This document shows positions 24,024 through 31,948 of a DNA stretch of 37,234 nucleotides, one piece after another. Position 1 is the first letter of the stretch, and every line of letters starts with the position of its first letter. The translations under genes were made by a program, and so were the position numbers. The notes below the pieces were generated by a model. That model had not been told where the DNA came from, did no database searches, and saw nothing but the letters and a program-made list of their open reading frames with translations. Location of the stretch: positions 1-37,234 of the forward strand of contig JALOLT010000015.1 in assembly GCA_025455775.1 (NCBI GenBank), given 5' to 3'. The stretch is from Fimbriimonadaceae bacterium (lineage in GTDB: Bacteria > Armatimonadota > Fimbriimonadia > Fimbriimonadales > Fimbriimonadaceae).

Positions 24024-26711
24024 ATGCATGGAATCATAACGCGCAGCAGGACAGCCTTGGCCGTCCTGCTCACATTTGGCTTAACCTGTTTTGGCATGGC
24101 GGCTGAGCTGCGCGTGGAACTCGCAGCAACGACTCGCTCTGCGGACGACGTCTCGCAGCAAGTCGAAGCAGCAGTTCGTCACCACGCCAGGGTCACAGCC
24201 CAACTCTCCGACAGAGTTCGACTCGCCAGGGGCGACAGGTCCACCTTCTTCCTCCCTCTCAGGGTGGTTCTGACCCGCAATGGAGAGGCCCTGCCATTCC
24301 CGAGCAGGACGCGAAATGGAGGTGGACTCTCTCTGAGCTTCGAAAGCTCAGGTCCACGGGCATTTCCGACTGAATACCGCACCCTGCTCGAAAATCTTTT
24401 CACCAACGCGACCCCGACCCTCGATGCAGTCTTCGGAACCCCGAACCAGGGCGGCACTGTGAAAGTGCTGAATTTTGATGGCGACATCCAGGCGCGATTG
24501 GCGGTTGCAGGAGGCTACTACGTTGCCAATGCCCCAGGAGGGCCAGAGATCCGCTTCCCGATCTACCAAAGCGCAGCGAGTGCATCTGTGAACTTTGTCC
24601 ACTGTCTCTTGCTGGCTTATCGGGGATCTGCCACAACTCCCTTCGACGCCTGGAACGACGGCTTGGTAAGGGCCGCCACGATGCAAGTTGTCCGAACCCC
24701 TGGCGTTGTGCCAGTTGTCACCTCGGAACAGATCGAAGGGGTTTTGGATAGCCTCTACGACGTTTCATCCCTCTATGACTGGTCCAACCATCCCGGGCTT
24801 GGAGCCCCGACTTTCATTGCCCCAAACCTCCTCAACACTCCCATTCCTCCCGGCGGCAGCACTGGCGGAGCCTTTTTGCTTCGCTACCAGATGGCAGGAA
24901 CCGCTTTTGCAAAGGTTCTCGCTCAGTACCCTGGCTTTGCAGCGGAATTTAATCGCAATTTTTATGCGTCGCCACTCTCCTATCAAACCAGTGTTCAACT
25001 TGAAACTCTGGCCCAGACTGCCTTAAATAACATCCAGCTGCCGCCAGGAGCGACCGTGGAGGGCCTCCCCTTTGCCGAATGGGCAGAGCGGCAAGCCATC
25101 TTGGATGTCGCACCGAATGCCGGGCTAAAGCTGGTGCCTCAAGCTTTTCCCATCGACCCAACACCAGGTTCAAGCGACTTTGGTGTCTTCGGCATCGTCC
25201 TGAACGCCTTCCTCTCAGACCCTCTTGGGAACGAGACTCTGCTTGGGGGACGCTCCTACCCCCTTTACTGGCGACCTGAGTTTGTGCGGTTCTTCACCAC
25301 CAGCCAAGACGATATCTTGTTCTTGGGAGGTGGCTACGGAGCCGTTGCGCCGAACTTCCCCGGTGCGACTTTTGGAGGAGCCCCCTATCGGGTGACGGTC
25401 GATTTGCCCTATCAAGGCAGGGTCGCGAGACTTCACCTTCCGGCTGGAGCAGTTGCGACCGGCAGTAACCCAGTACCCAACAACTTCTATGGGGTTTTGG
25501 TGGGGCTACCCTCGTCCGACACAGGGGGTCTCTTTGTCAGTGCTACCTATCCCGGGGGAGCGATCCCTCCCCAATCGATTCGGAATCGTGCCTTCGGCTT
25601 TCGCGTCAACGACCCGAGCTTTGACCGGGCCCAGTCGGTTGTGATTACAGTCAGGCGGGAGGGCGTCGTCGATCCTCTCCTAACGAGAGTTTTGAACAAA
25701 GGAGTCGGCCCCCTCGCTGCTGTTTTGACGACCCCCGATAGCGATGCCACTTTCACTCTCACAAGGCCAGGGAGACTCGCCTTTCTTGGAATTCCCTACC
25801 AGCCTTACCGGCCCTATGCTCCTGACCTTCTTTCCTCTACCCCTGGGGCCACTTTGGTTGCGCGGTGGAACAGCTCACTCGGAAGGTATGACCTCTTTCC
25901 GCGCGAGAGCGAACTGAGCCGCGGGCTAGGCTACTTCGTCAGAGGCGCAGGCCTCTCCAGCCAGGTGGTGCGAGGTCGCCACGAACCCAATACTCCCCTA
26001 GCGGTTTCCCTCCAACCTGGTTGGAACATGGTCACTGCCCCATCGCTCGATCCTGTGGCCTTGAGTCAGGTTCAGGTCACAACGACGACCCAAGCGATGA
26101 CTCCCTGGAACGAGGGGCTTGGGATCCTACTCGGCAACACGATGTTCCGCTTTGTGCCAGATCCCCTGAACCTCGATGGAGGAACGTTCCAACCAGCCAC
26201 CCTCTTCGAGCCAGGCCAGGCCTACTTCGTCCGGAGTCTTTCCCCAGAAGGAGGAGTCCTTCTCTTTGGAGTCGGCACCAGGCAAACGCGACTGGGCAAC
26301 GTGATTGTACCAGCGGGGAACCCTGACTGGCTGACCAGCGTGACCTTAACCTCTCGCCTGAACCACTCCACCACTGTGCAGATCGGGCAGCATGGATTCG
26401 GCCTCACTGGTTACAATCCCCGGCTGGATGACACGATGCCACCTGCCGTCGGGGGTCTTCAAGCGACTGTCTTTGCCGACACTGGCTACTACCGCAAACT
26501 CATGCCGCGCGGTCGAGGGATGATCTTCCGGATTAGGCTGGATGGCCTTCAGCGAGGGGAACGGTATGTCTTGAGCCTTCAGGGCCTCGTGCGCCAACAA
26601 AACCTACAAGTTTTTGACGAACGGTTCAACCAACTCGTCAGGGTCGATTACCGCAGAACAGCGATTCTGAGCGGAGAAGGTTCCGTCTGGCTGAGGATCG
26701 TGGTGCGATGA
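24024..26711 (+). CDS. Large secreted protein, possible degenerate peptidase plus beta repeats
   Basis: Unrecognised 895-residue secreted protein. The signal peptide is about 1-27 (ALAVLLTFGLTCFGMAA). The N-terminal half (about 100-370) is mixed alpha/beta. At 193 the segment FVHCLLLAYRG followed 14 residues later by FDAWNDGLVRAATM has the layout of a gluzincin metallopeptidase (HExxH, then EG) but with the Glu and second His lost, so if related it is inactive. The C-terminal half is beta-rich; two similar modules occur at about 575-650 and 655-745, each starting with a PG(R/W)- phrase (PGRLAFLGIP, PGWNMVTAP) and ending in a GYFVR/AYFVR phrase. It overlaps the next lipoprotein gene by 4 bases, giving a coupled trio of surface proteins. 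Confidence 0.7.
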   Translation: MHGIITRSRTALAVLLTFGLTCFGMAAELRVELAATTRSADDVSQQVEAAVRHHARVTAQLSDRVRLARGDRSTFFLPLRVVLTRNGEALPFPSRTRNGGGLSLSFESSGPRAFPTEYRTLLENLFTNATPTLDAVFGTPNQGGTVKVLNFDGDIQARLAVAGGYYVANAPGGPEIRFPIYQSAASASVNFVHCLLLAYRGSATTPFDAWNDGLVRAATMQVVRTPGVVPVVTSEQIEGVLDSLYDVSSLYDWSNHPGLGAPTFIAPNLLNTPIPPGGSTGGAFLLRYQMAGTAFAKVLAQYPGFAAEFNRNFYASPLSYQTSVQLETLAQTALNNIQLPPGATVEGLPFAEWAERQAILDVAPNAGLKLVPQAFPIDPTPGSSDFGVFGIVLNAFLSDPLGNETLLGGRSYPLYWRPEFVRFFTTSQDDILFLGGGYGAVAPNFPGATFGGAPYRVTVDLPYQGRVARLHLPAGAVATGSNPVPNNFYGVLVGLPSSDTGGLFVSATYPGGAIPPQSIRNRAFGFRVNDPSFDRAQSVVITVRREGVVDPLLTRVLNKGVGPLAAVLTTPDSDATFTLTRPGRLAFLGIPYQPYRPYAPDLLSSTPGATLVARWNSSLGRYDLFPRESELSRGLGYFVRGAGLSSQVVRGRHEPNTPLAVSLQPGWNMVTAPSLDPVALSQVQVTTTTQAMTPWNEGLGILLGNTMFRFVPDPLNLDGGTFQPATLFEPGQAYFVRSLSPEGGVLLFGVGTRQTRLGNVIVPAGNPDWLTSVTLTSRLNHSTTVQIGQHGFGLTGYNPRLDDTMPPAVGGLQATVFADTGYYRKLMPRGRGMIFRIRLDGLQRGERYVLSLQGLVRQQNLQVFDERFNQLVRVDYRRTAILSGEGSVWLRIVVR

Positions 26712-27583
26712 AAGACCTGAAGCTGATCCGAAATCTCTGCCTCTTGCTCCTTGTCGTCTTCGCCATCGGGTGTGGCGGAGGAGGAGGAGGGAGTGCCCCT
26801 GCGAACGTCCAGGCCTTTGGCAATATACTGTGGATCGAATCTGGCCAAGGAACTGTTCCCGCCAGTACCGTCAGGATTGGGGAAGTGGCTGGTCAAACTG
26901 CTTCTGATGGCTTCTTTAACCTGTCAGTGCCGCCAGGTGCCACGAGCCTTACTGTGACCTACACTCCCAGCGTCGGGTCGCCAGTCGTTCGAACTTTCAG
27001 TTTCTCAGCCCTCAATGGGACGAGGGATCTCGGGGAGCTTTGGATTGGCCCTGCGTCTATCGTCGTACAAGGTCGCCTCGTAGATTCGACCACCTCAGTC
27101 CCAGTTCCTGGCGGGCAAGTCAACTTGGCTGGGCAATCGGGAACCAGTGGTTCAGATGGTCGATTCACTCTCAACGGCGTCGCATTCTCGCCGAACAATA
27201 CAAGCATTTTTCTGACTCTTGAAGGTCAGGCACTGCGCACTGGCTTTTTTGCGACAACCTTCGGCCTCCCCACCATCCCAGTGGGGGGTGTTTTGGATGT
27301 GGGGGACGTGGCGATGGTGCCGACTGGCACGACTGATCCTCCCCCCTTGCCGTTCAACGTCCGGGGAGTCGTCTCCCCGACCGGAGGCGGATCGGTGGTG
27401 GAGGTTCTGTCTGGCGCGACCCCCATTCGCACTGTGACAGCTGACACGTCTGGGAATTACTCGGTCTGGATCCCAGAAGGAACCTACACGATTCGGGCAA
27501 CGAGTGGCACCAGAACCGGTTCGACATCCGTCACAATCACAGACGTCGGACAAGTGGTAACGGTGAATGTCACGCTCAACTAA
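26708..27583 (+). CDS. Lipoprotein with carboxypeptidase-regulatory-like repeats
   Basis: A 291-residue exported lipoprotein. MKDLKLIRNLCLLLLVVFAIGC ends in a lipobox (AIGC, Cys22), followed by a GGGGGGS spacer. Three similar beta-sandwich segments follow, each with a 'variable peptide + G-F-L' end: about 35-112 (SDGFFNLSVPPGATSLTVTY), 115-205 (VVQGRLVDSTTSVPVPGGQVNLAG...SDGRFTLNGV) and 215-291 (VRGVVSPTGGGSVVEV...SGNYSVWIPEGTYTIRATSG). It is coupled to both neighbours (4-base and 17-base overlaps). It is the second lipoprotein of this kind in the run, after 22706-24010. No catalytic residues are recognised. Confidence 0.78.
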   Translation: MKDLKLIRNLCLLLLVVFAIGCGGGGGGSAPANVQAFGNILWIESGQGTVPASTVRIGEVAGQTASDGFFNLSVPPGATSLTVTYTPSVGSPVVRTFSFSALNGTRDLGELWIGPASIVVQGRLVDSTTSVPVPGGQVNLAGQSGTSGSDGRFTLNGVAFSPNNTSIFLTLEGQALRTGFFATTFGLPTIPVGGVLDVGDVAMVPTGTTDPPPLPFNVRGVVSPTGGGSVVEVLSGATPIRTVTADTSGNYSVWIPEGTYTIRATSGTRTGSTSVTITDVGQVVTVNVTLN

Positions 27584-28967
27584 GCAGGTTTTTAAGACGG
27601 TTGGTTTTGCCGCAGTCGTCGTCGGGATTCTCGGCGCGTCTGGCTATGGCATCATGCGCATCATGGCGACCGACAGCCTGCAGCGATTCCGGGAACCAGG
27701 GCCGCCTCCCGATCAGGGGCTCGTTGTAAGAGACTTCGAAATGAAGACCTACAACGGCGACAAACTCGTCGCCTACGCCAAGGTAGATCAGGCCATCATT
27801 CGCAAAGACCGCAGCCAGATGGATCTTGTGGGCATTCAGGAAGGCTGGTTCCTGACGCAAGATGGCGAGAAAATTGACTTTGAGGCTGAATCTGCCGTCT
27901 ACCAGGTGTTCAGCAAGAATCTGCTGGCCGAACAGGGGGCGCGCCTTCGCGGCAAGGACTTTGACCTGAAAGTGGCGACCTTCACCTACCAAGGCAACAC
28001 GGAGGTCGTATCGGTCGAGGGCAAAGTGACAGGCACCCTCTTTGGCGGTGAGTTCGAAACGGAGAACATCAGGATCGAGGTGGCAGAGGGACGCCTCACG
28101 TCCGGCACCTTTAGCTGGCAGGGGACTCCTCAAGTCGAGGGCCAGCCCCAGCGCACTTCCTGGAACTTTAGGGGTGCGACGATCGAGACCGTAGGCGGAG
28201 TCAGCACCTTCACCGAAGGAATAGCAACCAGCAGTGACACGATCATTCGCGGCAAAAAGATCGTCTTCGATCGAAACGAAGACACCATTACCGCCGAGGG
28301 AGACGTGAAGTACTTTGGTGTGGATGCGAATATGACTTGCGCCAAAGCGGTTGTCACTCGCCGCGATCGCAGAGTTCTGCTCACAGGCCGCGTCAATATG
28401 CTGATCAAGCCTGAGACGGAAACTGCCCCGAAGGAGGTCGAAATCCCTCCCTTGAAGCCATTCGTCCCAGATGAAATCTCCGTAAACCGACCAGCGGCGC
28501 CGCGAGACGAAGCTCAGCGAAAGCAAGATGACGAGATTCGAGGCACAGATAACCTACGCCAATTTCCCATTGCGATCATCGCCGAGCGAGTGGAGTACTT
28601 TTACCGCCGGGGGGAGAGGAGAGCGACCATTACCGGCAGCCCCCAAGCCCGCCAAGAACTGGGGAGTGACCGCTGGCGCCTTGTTTGGTCGAACCGGGCG
28701 GAATGGGATGGGGAAAAAGATCGCCTGAAGCTCTTTTCCCGCCAGGGGGCAAAAGACGTCCGCATGAGGAACTCGCTGGGCGATGACATGCGCGCTACCT
28801 TCATCGAGGTCTCAACCCGCAAAAACGAGGATCTACTCTCGGCAAAAGACGCAGAGGGCACGATGAACCTGGACGACGACGAGGATCTGCCTCGCTCCCC
28901 GGCAACACCCCCTCCTGGCTCGTCTCCCTCTGCCCCCCCACTCCAGGGACCGATCGGGCGAGACTAA
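27567..28967 (+). CDS. LptC/LptA-like lipopolysaccharide transport protein
   Basis: A 466-residue single-pass protein. The N-terminal membrane segment (about 10-32, TVGFAAVVVGILGASGYGIMRIM) is followed by an LptC-like part (about 50-170, LVVRDFEMKTYNGDKLVAYAKVDQAII...AESAVYQ). Two OstA/LptA-like parts come next (about 200-285, TFTEGIATSSDTIIRGKKIVFDRNEDTITAEGDVKYFG; and 340-445, AERVEYFYRRGERRATITGSPQA), then an acidic, Pro/Ser-rich tail. LptC and LptA form the periplasmic bridge that carries LPS from LptB2FG to LptD. A single protein carrying both folds would be unusual. It overlaps the preceding lipoprotein gene by 17 bases. Assigned by pattern of repeated 'a-G-v-' strands, without searching. 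Confidence 0.75.
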   Translation: MSRSTKQVFKTVGFAAVVVGILGASGYGIMRIMATDSLQRFREPGPPPDQGLVVRDFEMKTYNGDKLVAYAKVDQAIIRKDRSQMDLVGIQEGWFLTQDGEKIDFEAESAVYQVFSKNLLAEQGARLRGKDFDLKVATFTYQGNTEVVSVEGKVTGTLFGGEFETENIRIEVAEGRLTSGTFSWQGTPQVEGQPQRTSWNFRGATIETVGGVSTFTEGIATSSDTIIRGKKIVFDRNEDTITAEGDVKYFGVDANMTCAKAVVTRRDRRVLLTGRVNMLIKPETETAPKEVEIPPLKPFVPDEISVNRPAAPRDEAQRKQDDEIRGTDNLRQFPIAIIAERVEYFYRRGERRATITGSPQARQELGSDRWRLVWSNRAEWDGEKDRLKLFSRQGAKDVRMRNSLGDDMRATFIEVSTRKNEDLLSAKDAEGTMNLDDDEDLPRSPATPPPGSSPSAPPLQGPIGRD

Positions 28968-28976
28968 CGGTCCCTG
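28944..28976. terminator. Stem-loop at convergent gene ends (terminator-like)
   Basis: CAGGGACCG (28944-28952) and CGGTCCCTG (28968-28976) form a perfect 9-bp stem with a 15-base loop that contains the TAA stop of the LptC/LptA-like gene. It lies 3 bases from the stop codon of the convergent pseudopilin gene. There is no U-tract on either strand. The position suggests bidirectional termination or 3' end protection. Confidence 0.6.
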
Positions 28977-28979
28977 AGA

Positions 28980-29696
28980 CTAGCGCGTGCGGGGATCCCG
29001 CAAAAACTTGACGCTCCCATCGAGGAAGAGGCGGTTCCGACCGCCAAAATGAGGCGTTAATCCCCGGAGCGCCGGAGCAACAGTCGGAATTGTCGCCGGG
29101 AAGTAGGGATCCACCGCTAGCTCGACTTCGCTCACACTTTGAGGATTTCCGACCTGAGCGTTTCCGGCCACCTGCAAATCTGCTAAGGCCTGATCCGGTG
29201 ACTTGCCCCAAAAGTTATCCAGAGGGGTCGGGTTTTGGATCCGGTCAAACCGCCACATCCAATAAGTGCTTCGCGGGCGATCCGAATCGAGCCCCGCTTG
29301 TTCCACCTGCACGACCCCTCGGAAAAGAGCAGCAATCGACGGGCAGGTCAAAATCGCTTCCCCATTGTAAAGGGAACTAACCGAATCGAACCAGCCGCTG
29401 CGAGGGTCAGAAGGGGGCCAGGAAGTCCAGGGCCGATAGCCAAGCTCCTGCTTCAGATCCCTGCGATCTGGCATCAGGTCGTCGTTGTCGCCAAGGTAGA
29501 GGGAAAAAACTGTACCAACCTGGCGGAGGTTGCTGAGACAGGTTGCCCGGTTTGCCGCCCCTTTTGCCTGAGCAAAAACGGGAAACAAAATCGCCGCCAA
29601 TATCGCGATGATCGCAATCACCACCAGGAGCTCAATCAGGGTGAAGCCTCGGGTCACACCCTCTCTACGACGAAAACAAAGAAGGCGAATGAGCAT
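28980..29696 (-). CDS. Type II secretion/type IV pilus-like pseudopilin
   Basis: A 238-residue protein with a prepilin-type N-terminal cleavage/methylation signal: basic leader of about 16 residues, then [19 protein letters not shown] (Glu at +5). [39 protein letters not shown] follows, the pattern common in Armatimonadota and Planctomycetota. Near the end [20 protein letters not shown] is the typical 'H-x9-DG' processed-tail motif. Such proteins are cut by PilD-like peptidase and assemble as pseudopili or surface filaments; large paralogue families are usual in these phyla. It is monocistronic in this window, convergent with the LptC/LptA-like gene. The start ATG at 29696 gives a 16-residue leader, reasonable for the class. 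Confidence 0.9.
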   Translation of the reverse strand: MLIRLLCFRRREGVTRGFTLIELLVVIAIIAILAAILFPVFAQAKGAANRATCLSNLRQVGTVFSLYLGDNDDLMPDRRDLKQELGYRPWTSWPPSDPRSGWFDSVSSLYNGEAILTCPSIAALFRGVVQVEQAGLDSDRPRSTYWMWRFDRIQNPTPLDNFWGKSPDQALADLQVAGNAQVGNPQSVSEVELAVDPYFPATIPTVAPALRGLTPHFGGRNRLFLDGSVKFLRDPRTR

Positions 29697-29757
29697 TTAG
29701 GCCTAGCGAGACAGGTTTCCACCAATAATCCATCAATAAAACACTGATGAATGATAA

Positions 29758-29792
29758 AAAGCTATCGTAGCTTTGTAATGAATGGAATACAA
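29758..29792. promoter_or_regulatory. Palindromes in the marR promoter (probable operator)
   Basis: AAAGCTATCGTAGCTTT (29758-29774) is a perfect 7-bp inverted repeat with a 3-base centre. Directly after it TTGTA-N10-TACAA (29773-29792) is a second, spaced repeat whose right half includes TACAAT (29788-29793), a plausible -10 box. The first palindrome covers the -35 position. Sites of this size near the gene are typical of MarR autoregulation. The remaining part of 29697-29834 is A/T-rich and shows nothing more. Confidence 0.55.
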
Positions 29793-29834
29793 TAAAGCAG
29801 TCGGTCCAAACGGTGGACTTCACCGAGGCAGAAA

Positions 29835-30308
29835 ATGAAAAACGAAGACAGGTCTAACGCAAGGCTAGACGCATTTCGACGATTGTTGAAGTGCGCAGAA
29901 GCCTTCGAGACAGTGATTGGTCGCTCCCTGGGCGAGTATGGTCTGACCACGTCTCAATTCAATACACTTGGCGTGCTGATGGAGCATGGACCCCTCTCTC
30001 AGCGTGACATCGCCGAACACCTTGATAAGACGGGGGGGAATGTCACCCTCGTCGTTGATAACCTCGTAAAAAGAGGTCTTGTCGAACGCACGCGCGATAC
30101 AGTCGATCGTCGCGTCATCTATGTGAGCCTGACTGAAAAGGGACGAATCACCTTTAACAAAGTAGTTCCGATCTACCATGCAAGGGTGGTTGAAACCTTG
30201 AAAGTCTGGGACGAGAAGCAAATCTCTGGTCTTCTGGAGATGCTGGATCCACTCGTGCCATCCGATTCACCCGCTCCCGTGCGAAACGGGGCCTACGTTG
30301 CCAACTGA
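29835..30308 (+). CDS. MarR family transcriptional regulator
   Basis: A 157-residue winged-helix dimeric DNA-binding protein. After a first helix (RLLKCAEAFETVIGRSL) the DNA-binding part is clear: TSQFNTLGVLMEHGPLSQRDIAEHLDKTGGNVTLVVDNLVKRGLVERTRDTVDRRVIYVSLTEKG (about 41-107), with the DRR wing motif. The C-terminal helices form the dimer. MarR proteins usually repress transport or redox genes and respond to small aromatic or oxidising ligands; no target gene lies in the same direction here, and the FAD oxidoreductase is convergent. GAGG lies 6 bases before the ATG. It is followed by its own terminator. Confidence 0.93.
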   Translation: MKNEDRSNARLDAFRRLLKCAEAFETVIGRSLGEYGLTTSQFNTLGVLMEHGPLSQRDIAEHLDKTGGNVTLVVDNLVKRGLVERTRDTVDRRVIYVSLTEKGRITFNKVVPIYHARVVETLKVWDEKQISGLLEMLDPLVPSDSPAPVRNGAYVAN

Positions 30309-30328
30309 AGATTCAGAGGGTTTGATAC

Positions 30329-30369
30329 TCCCGCTCTTGGAAAGGAAAACCAAGAGTGGGATTTTTTTT
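30329..30369 (+). terminator. Rho-independent terminator of marR
   Basis: TCCCGCTCTTGG (30329-30340) pairs with CCAAGAGTGGGA (30350-30361) over 12 positions with one G-U pair and a 9-base loop, followed at once by eight T. It lies 21 bases after the marR stop codon. The hairpin also faces the end of the convergent oxidoreductase gene, but without a U-tract on that side. Confidence 0.92.
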
Positions 30370-30382
30370 GTCGCTCGATCAC

Positions 30383-31927
30383 TTAGAGGGCATGGAAGCG
30401 CGGCCAAGCGATCTCAATTCCATGACTGCGACACCGGGCTTGAACCTGAGCCACTTTTTGAGCGTCTTCATAAATCGCCTGAGGAGTCAGGCCTTGGTCC
30501 AAACATTCCATCGCTAGAATCGCGGCAGACTCGCCAATGTTCCACTCCACAGGGTGCAGACGATAGCAACCATTCGTGATGTGGGTCACCCCAATGTTCT
30601 TGCCAGCCGCAACCACGTTGGTCACCTCTGACGGGATCAAGGAGCCGAGGGGAATCTGAAAGGGCAGAGTTGAGGTGTCAATCGTCGGCCGACCGTTCGT
30701 CGAGGGGTGTAGGTCAATCCGGTAAGCACCAACCCCCACCGAATCCCACATTTCTGGCGCCAGTGTCTCTCCCTGATTCGTGTAGGCAGCAACGTCCTGC
30801 TCCTTCACCATCCTCAGGGCCTTGATCCGCCTTGATTCACGAATGTAGGGAGCCTGGGCAAGGCCATCCTCTGTCCCTGTGATATCAGGCCTTAGATAGA
30901 GTCCCTTGTACCCGCACTCGGTTTGGAGCCAATAGAGGACACTCAGGGTAAGTTGCCTGGCACTGGAGAGGCGGACATTCGCGTCCTCCTCCGATACATC
31001 CAAAATCGTCGCTGCATAATAATCGTTTTGAGGCCAGTTCATGATTGTGGTCGGAACTGGCTCAAAACCAGCAGCATAGAGCGATGGATCTACAATCTGG
31101 CGGTAGGAAAACAGGTTGAACCAATGATCGCTAAAGAGAGGAAAGTCGATGACCTCTCCTCGCTGTACATGAAGCATCTTAAAGCTCAAAAGACGATCTG
31201 GCCACCCTTCTGGGTGATACTGGCTCCAGAAACCGTATTCCCTGGGGCGGTCAATCGTTCCGTCAACTTCTGGATCATAACTGACTGCCGCACACCAGGT
31301 GATTCCCTGAATATTGTCCCACTCGGGATAGAGTCCATCGAGAGCATTTGGCTCGCCTGTTTGAGCTTTTGTCTCTGCTCCCAGCCAGTAGGGGACCGCA
31401 GCCATCGGCAGAAGCTCGCCCGTCTCTGTCGCTTCTAAGACAAAGCGGCAATCCACCGTCATCTCGTCACCATCGTGGATATTCACAAAGGTCACAGATG
31501 TCACCTGATCGCCGTTTCGCTGAGCGGACAAGGGACGGAATCCGGTAAAAATGCGAAGATTATCCGCCTTCGCTGGGGCAAGCATGTCTTGCAAAACCCC
31601 ATGACCAACGCTTGGCTCGTGGCAAAGCCGACTCACCCATCCGCCACCGGGATTCAGAAACTGCTCGCTTTGAGCACTTTCCAGAAGGGGGCGGAGTCGA
31701 TAGGCACTGCGAACGAGGTCTCGATACTCTCGGTACCTTTTAGTGCAACCACACTGCTCGATCCAAGGGTGCTCATCGGGTGGAACAGCCTGAGAAGTGA
31801 GCTGGCCACCCACCCAGGGGTACCTTTCGGTCATGATCACCGAATAGCCAGAACCAGCCATGGCCATCGCAGCAGCGCAACCTCCTGTGCCACCACCGAC
31901 AATTAGAACATCACAGCCAAAACCCAT
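30383..31927 (-). CDS. FAD-dependent oxidoreductase (FAD_oxidored family)
   Basis: A 514-residue flavoprotein. It begins DVLIVGGGTGGCAAAMAMAGSGYSVIMTERYPWVGGQLTSQ, the nucleotide-binding fold and the glycine-rich GGQLT segment typical of the FAD_oxidored (Pfam 12831) family. VLEATETGELLP and, near the C-terminus, LIPSEVTNVVAAGKNIGVTHITNGCYRLHPVEWNIGESAAILA complete the FAD site. Members are often found in soil bacteria that use plant polymers; the substrate is usually unknown. There is no signal peptide or Tat motif, so it is cytoplasmic. Its ATG is 21 bases after the pheA stop, so the two probably share a transcript. Confidence 0.88.
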   Translation of the reverse strand: MGFGCDVLIVGGGTGGCAAAMAMAGSGYSVIMTERYPWVGGQLTSQAVPPDEHPWIEQCGCTKRYREYRDLVRSAYRLRPLLESAQSEQFLNPGGGWVSRLCHEPSVGHGVLQDMLAPAKADNLRIFTGFRPLSAQRNGDQVTSVTFVNIHDGDEMTVDCRFVLEATETGELLPMAAVPYWLGAETKAQTGEPNALDGLYPEWDNIQGITWCAAVSYDPEVDGTIDRPREYGFWSQYHPEGWPDRLLSFKMLHVQRGEVIDFPLFSDHWFNLFSYRQIVDPSLYAAGFEPVPTTIMNWPQNDYYAATILDVSEEDANVRLSSARQLTLSVLYWLQTECGYKGLYLRPDITGTEDGLAQAPYIRESRRIKALRMVKEQDVAAYTNQGETLAPEMWDSVGVGAYRIDLHPSTNGRPTIDTSTLPFQIPLGSLIPSEVTNVVAAGKNIGVTHITNGCYRLHPVEWNIGESAAILAMECLDQGLTPQAIYEDAQKVAQVQARCRSHGIEIAWPRFHAL

Positions 31928-31948
31928 TGAGTCAAAGGAATATACCGG

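Noticed and set aside
27576-28526. A 316-codon minus-strand frame opposite the LptC/LptA-like gene
   Set aside because: No start context or motif; the sense strand fits its neighbours and has a membrane anchor and repeats.
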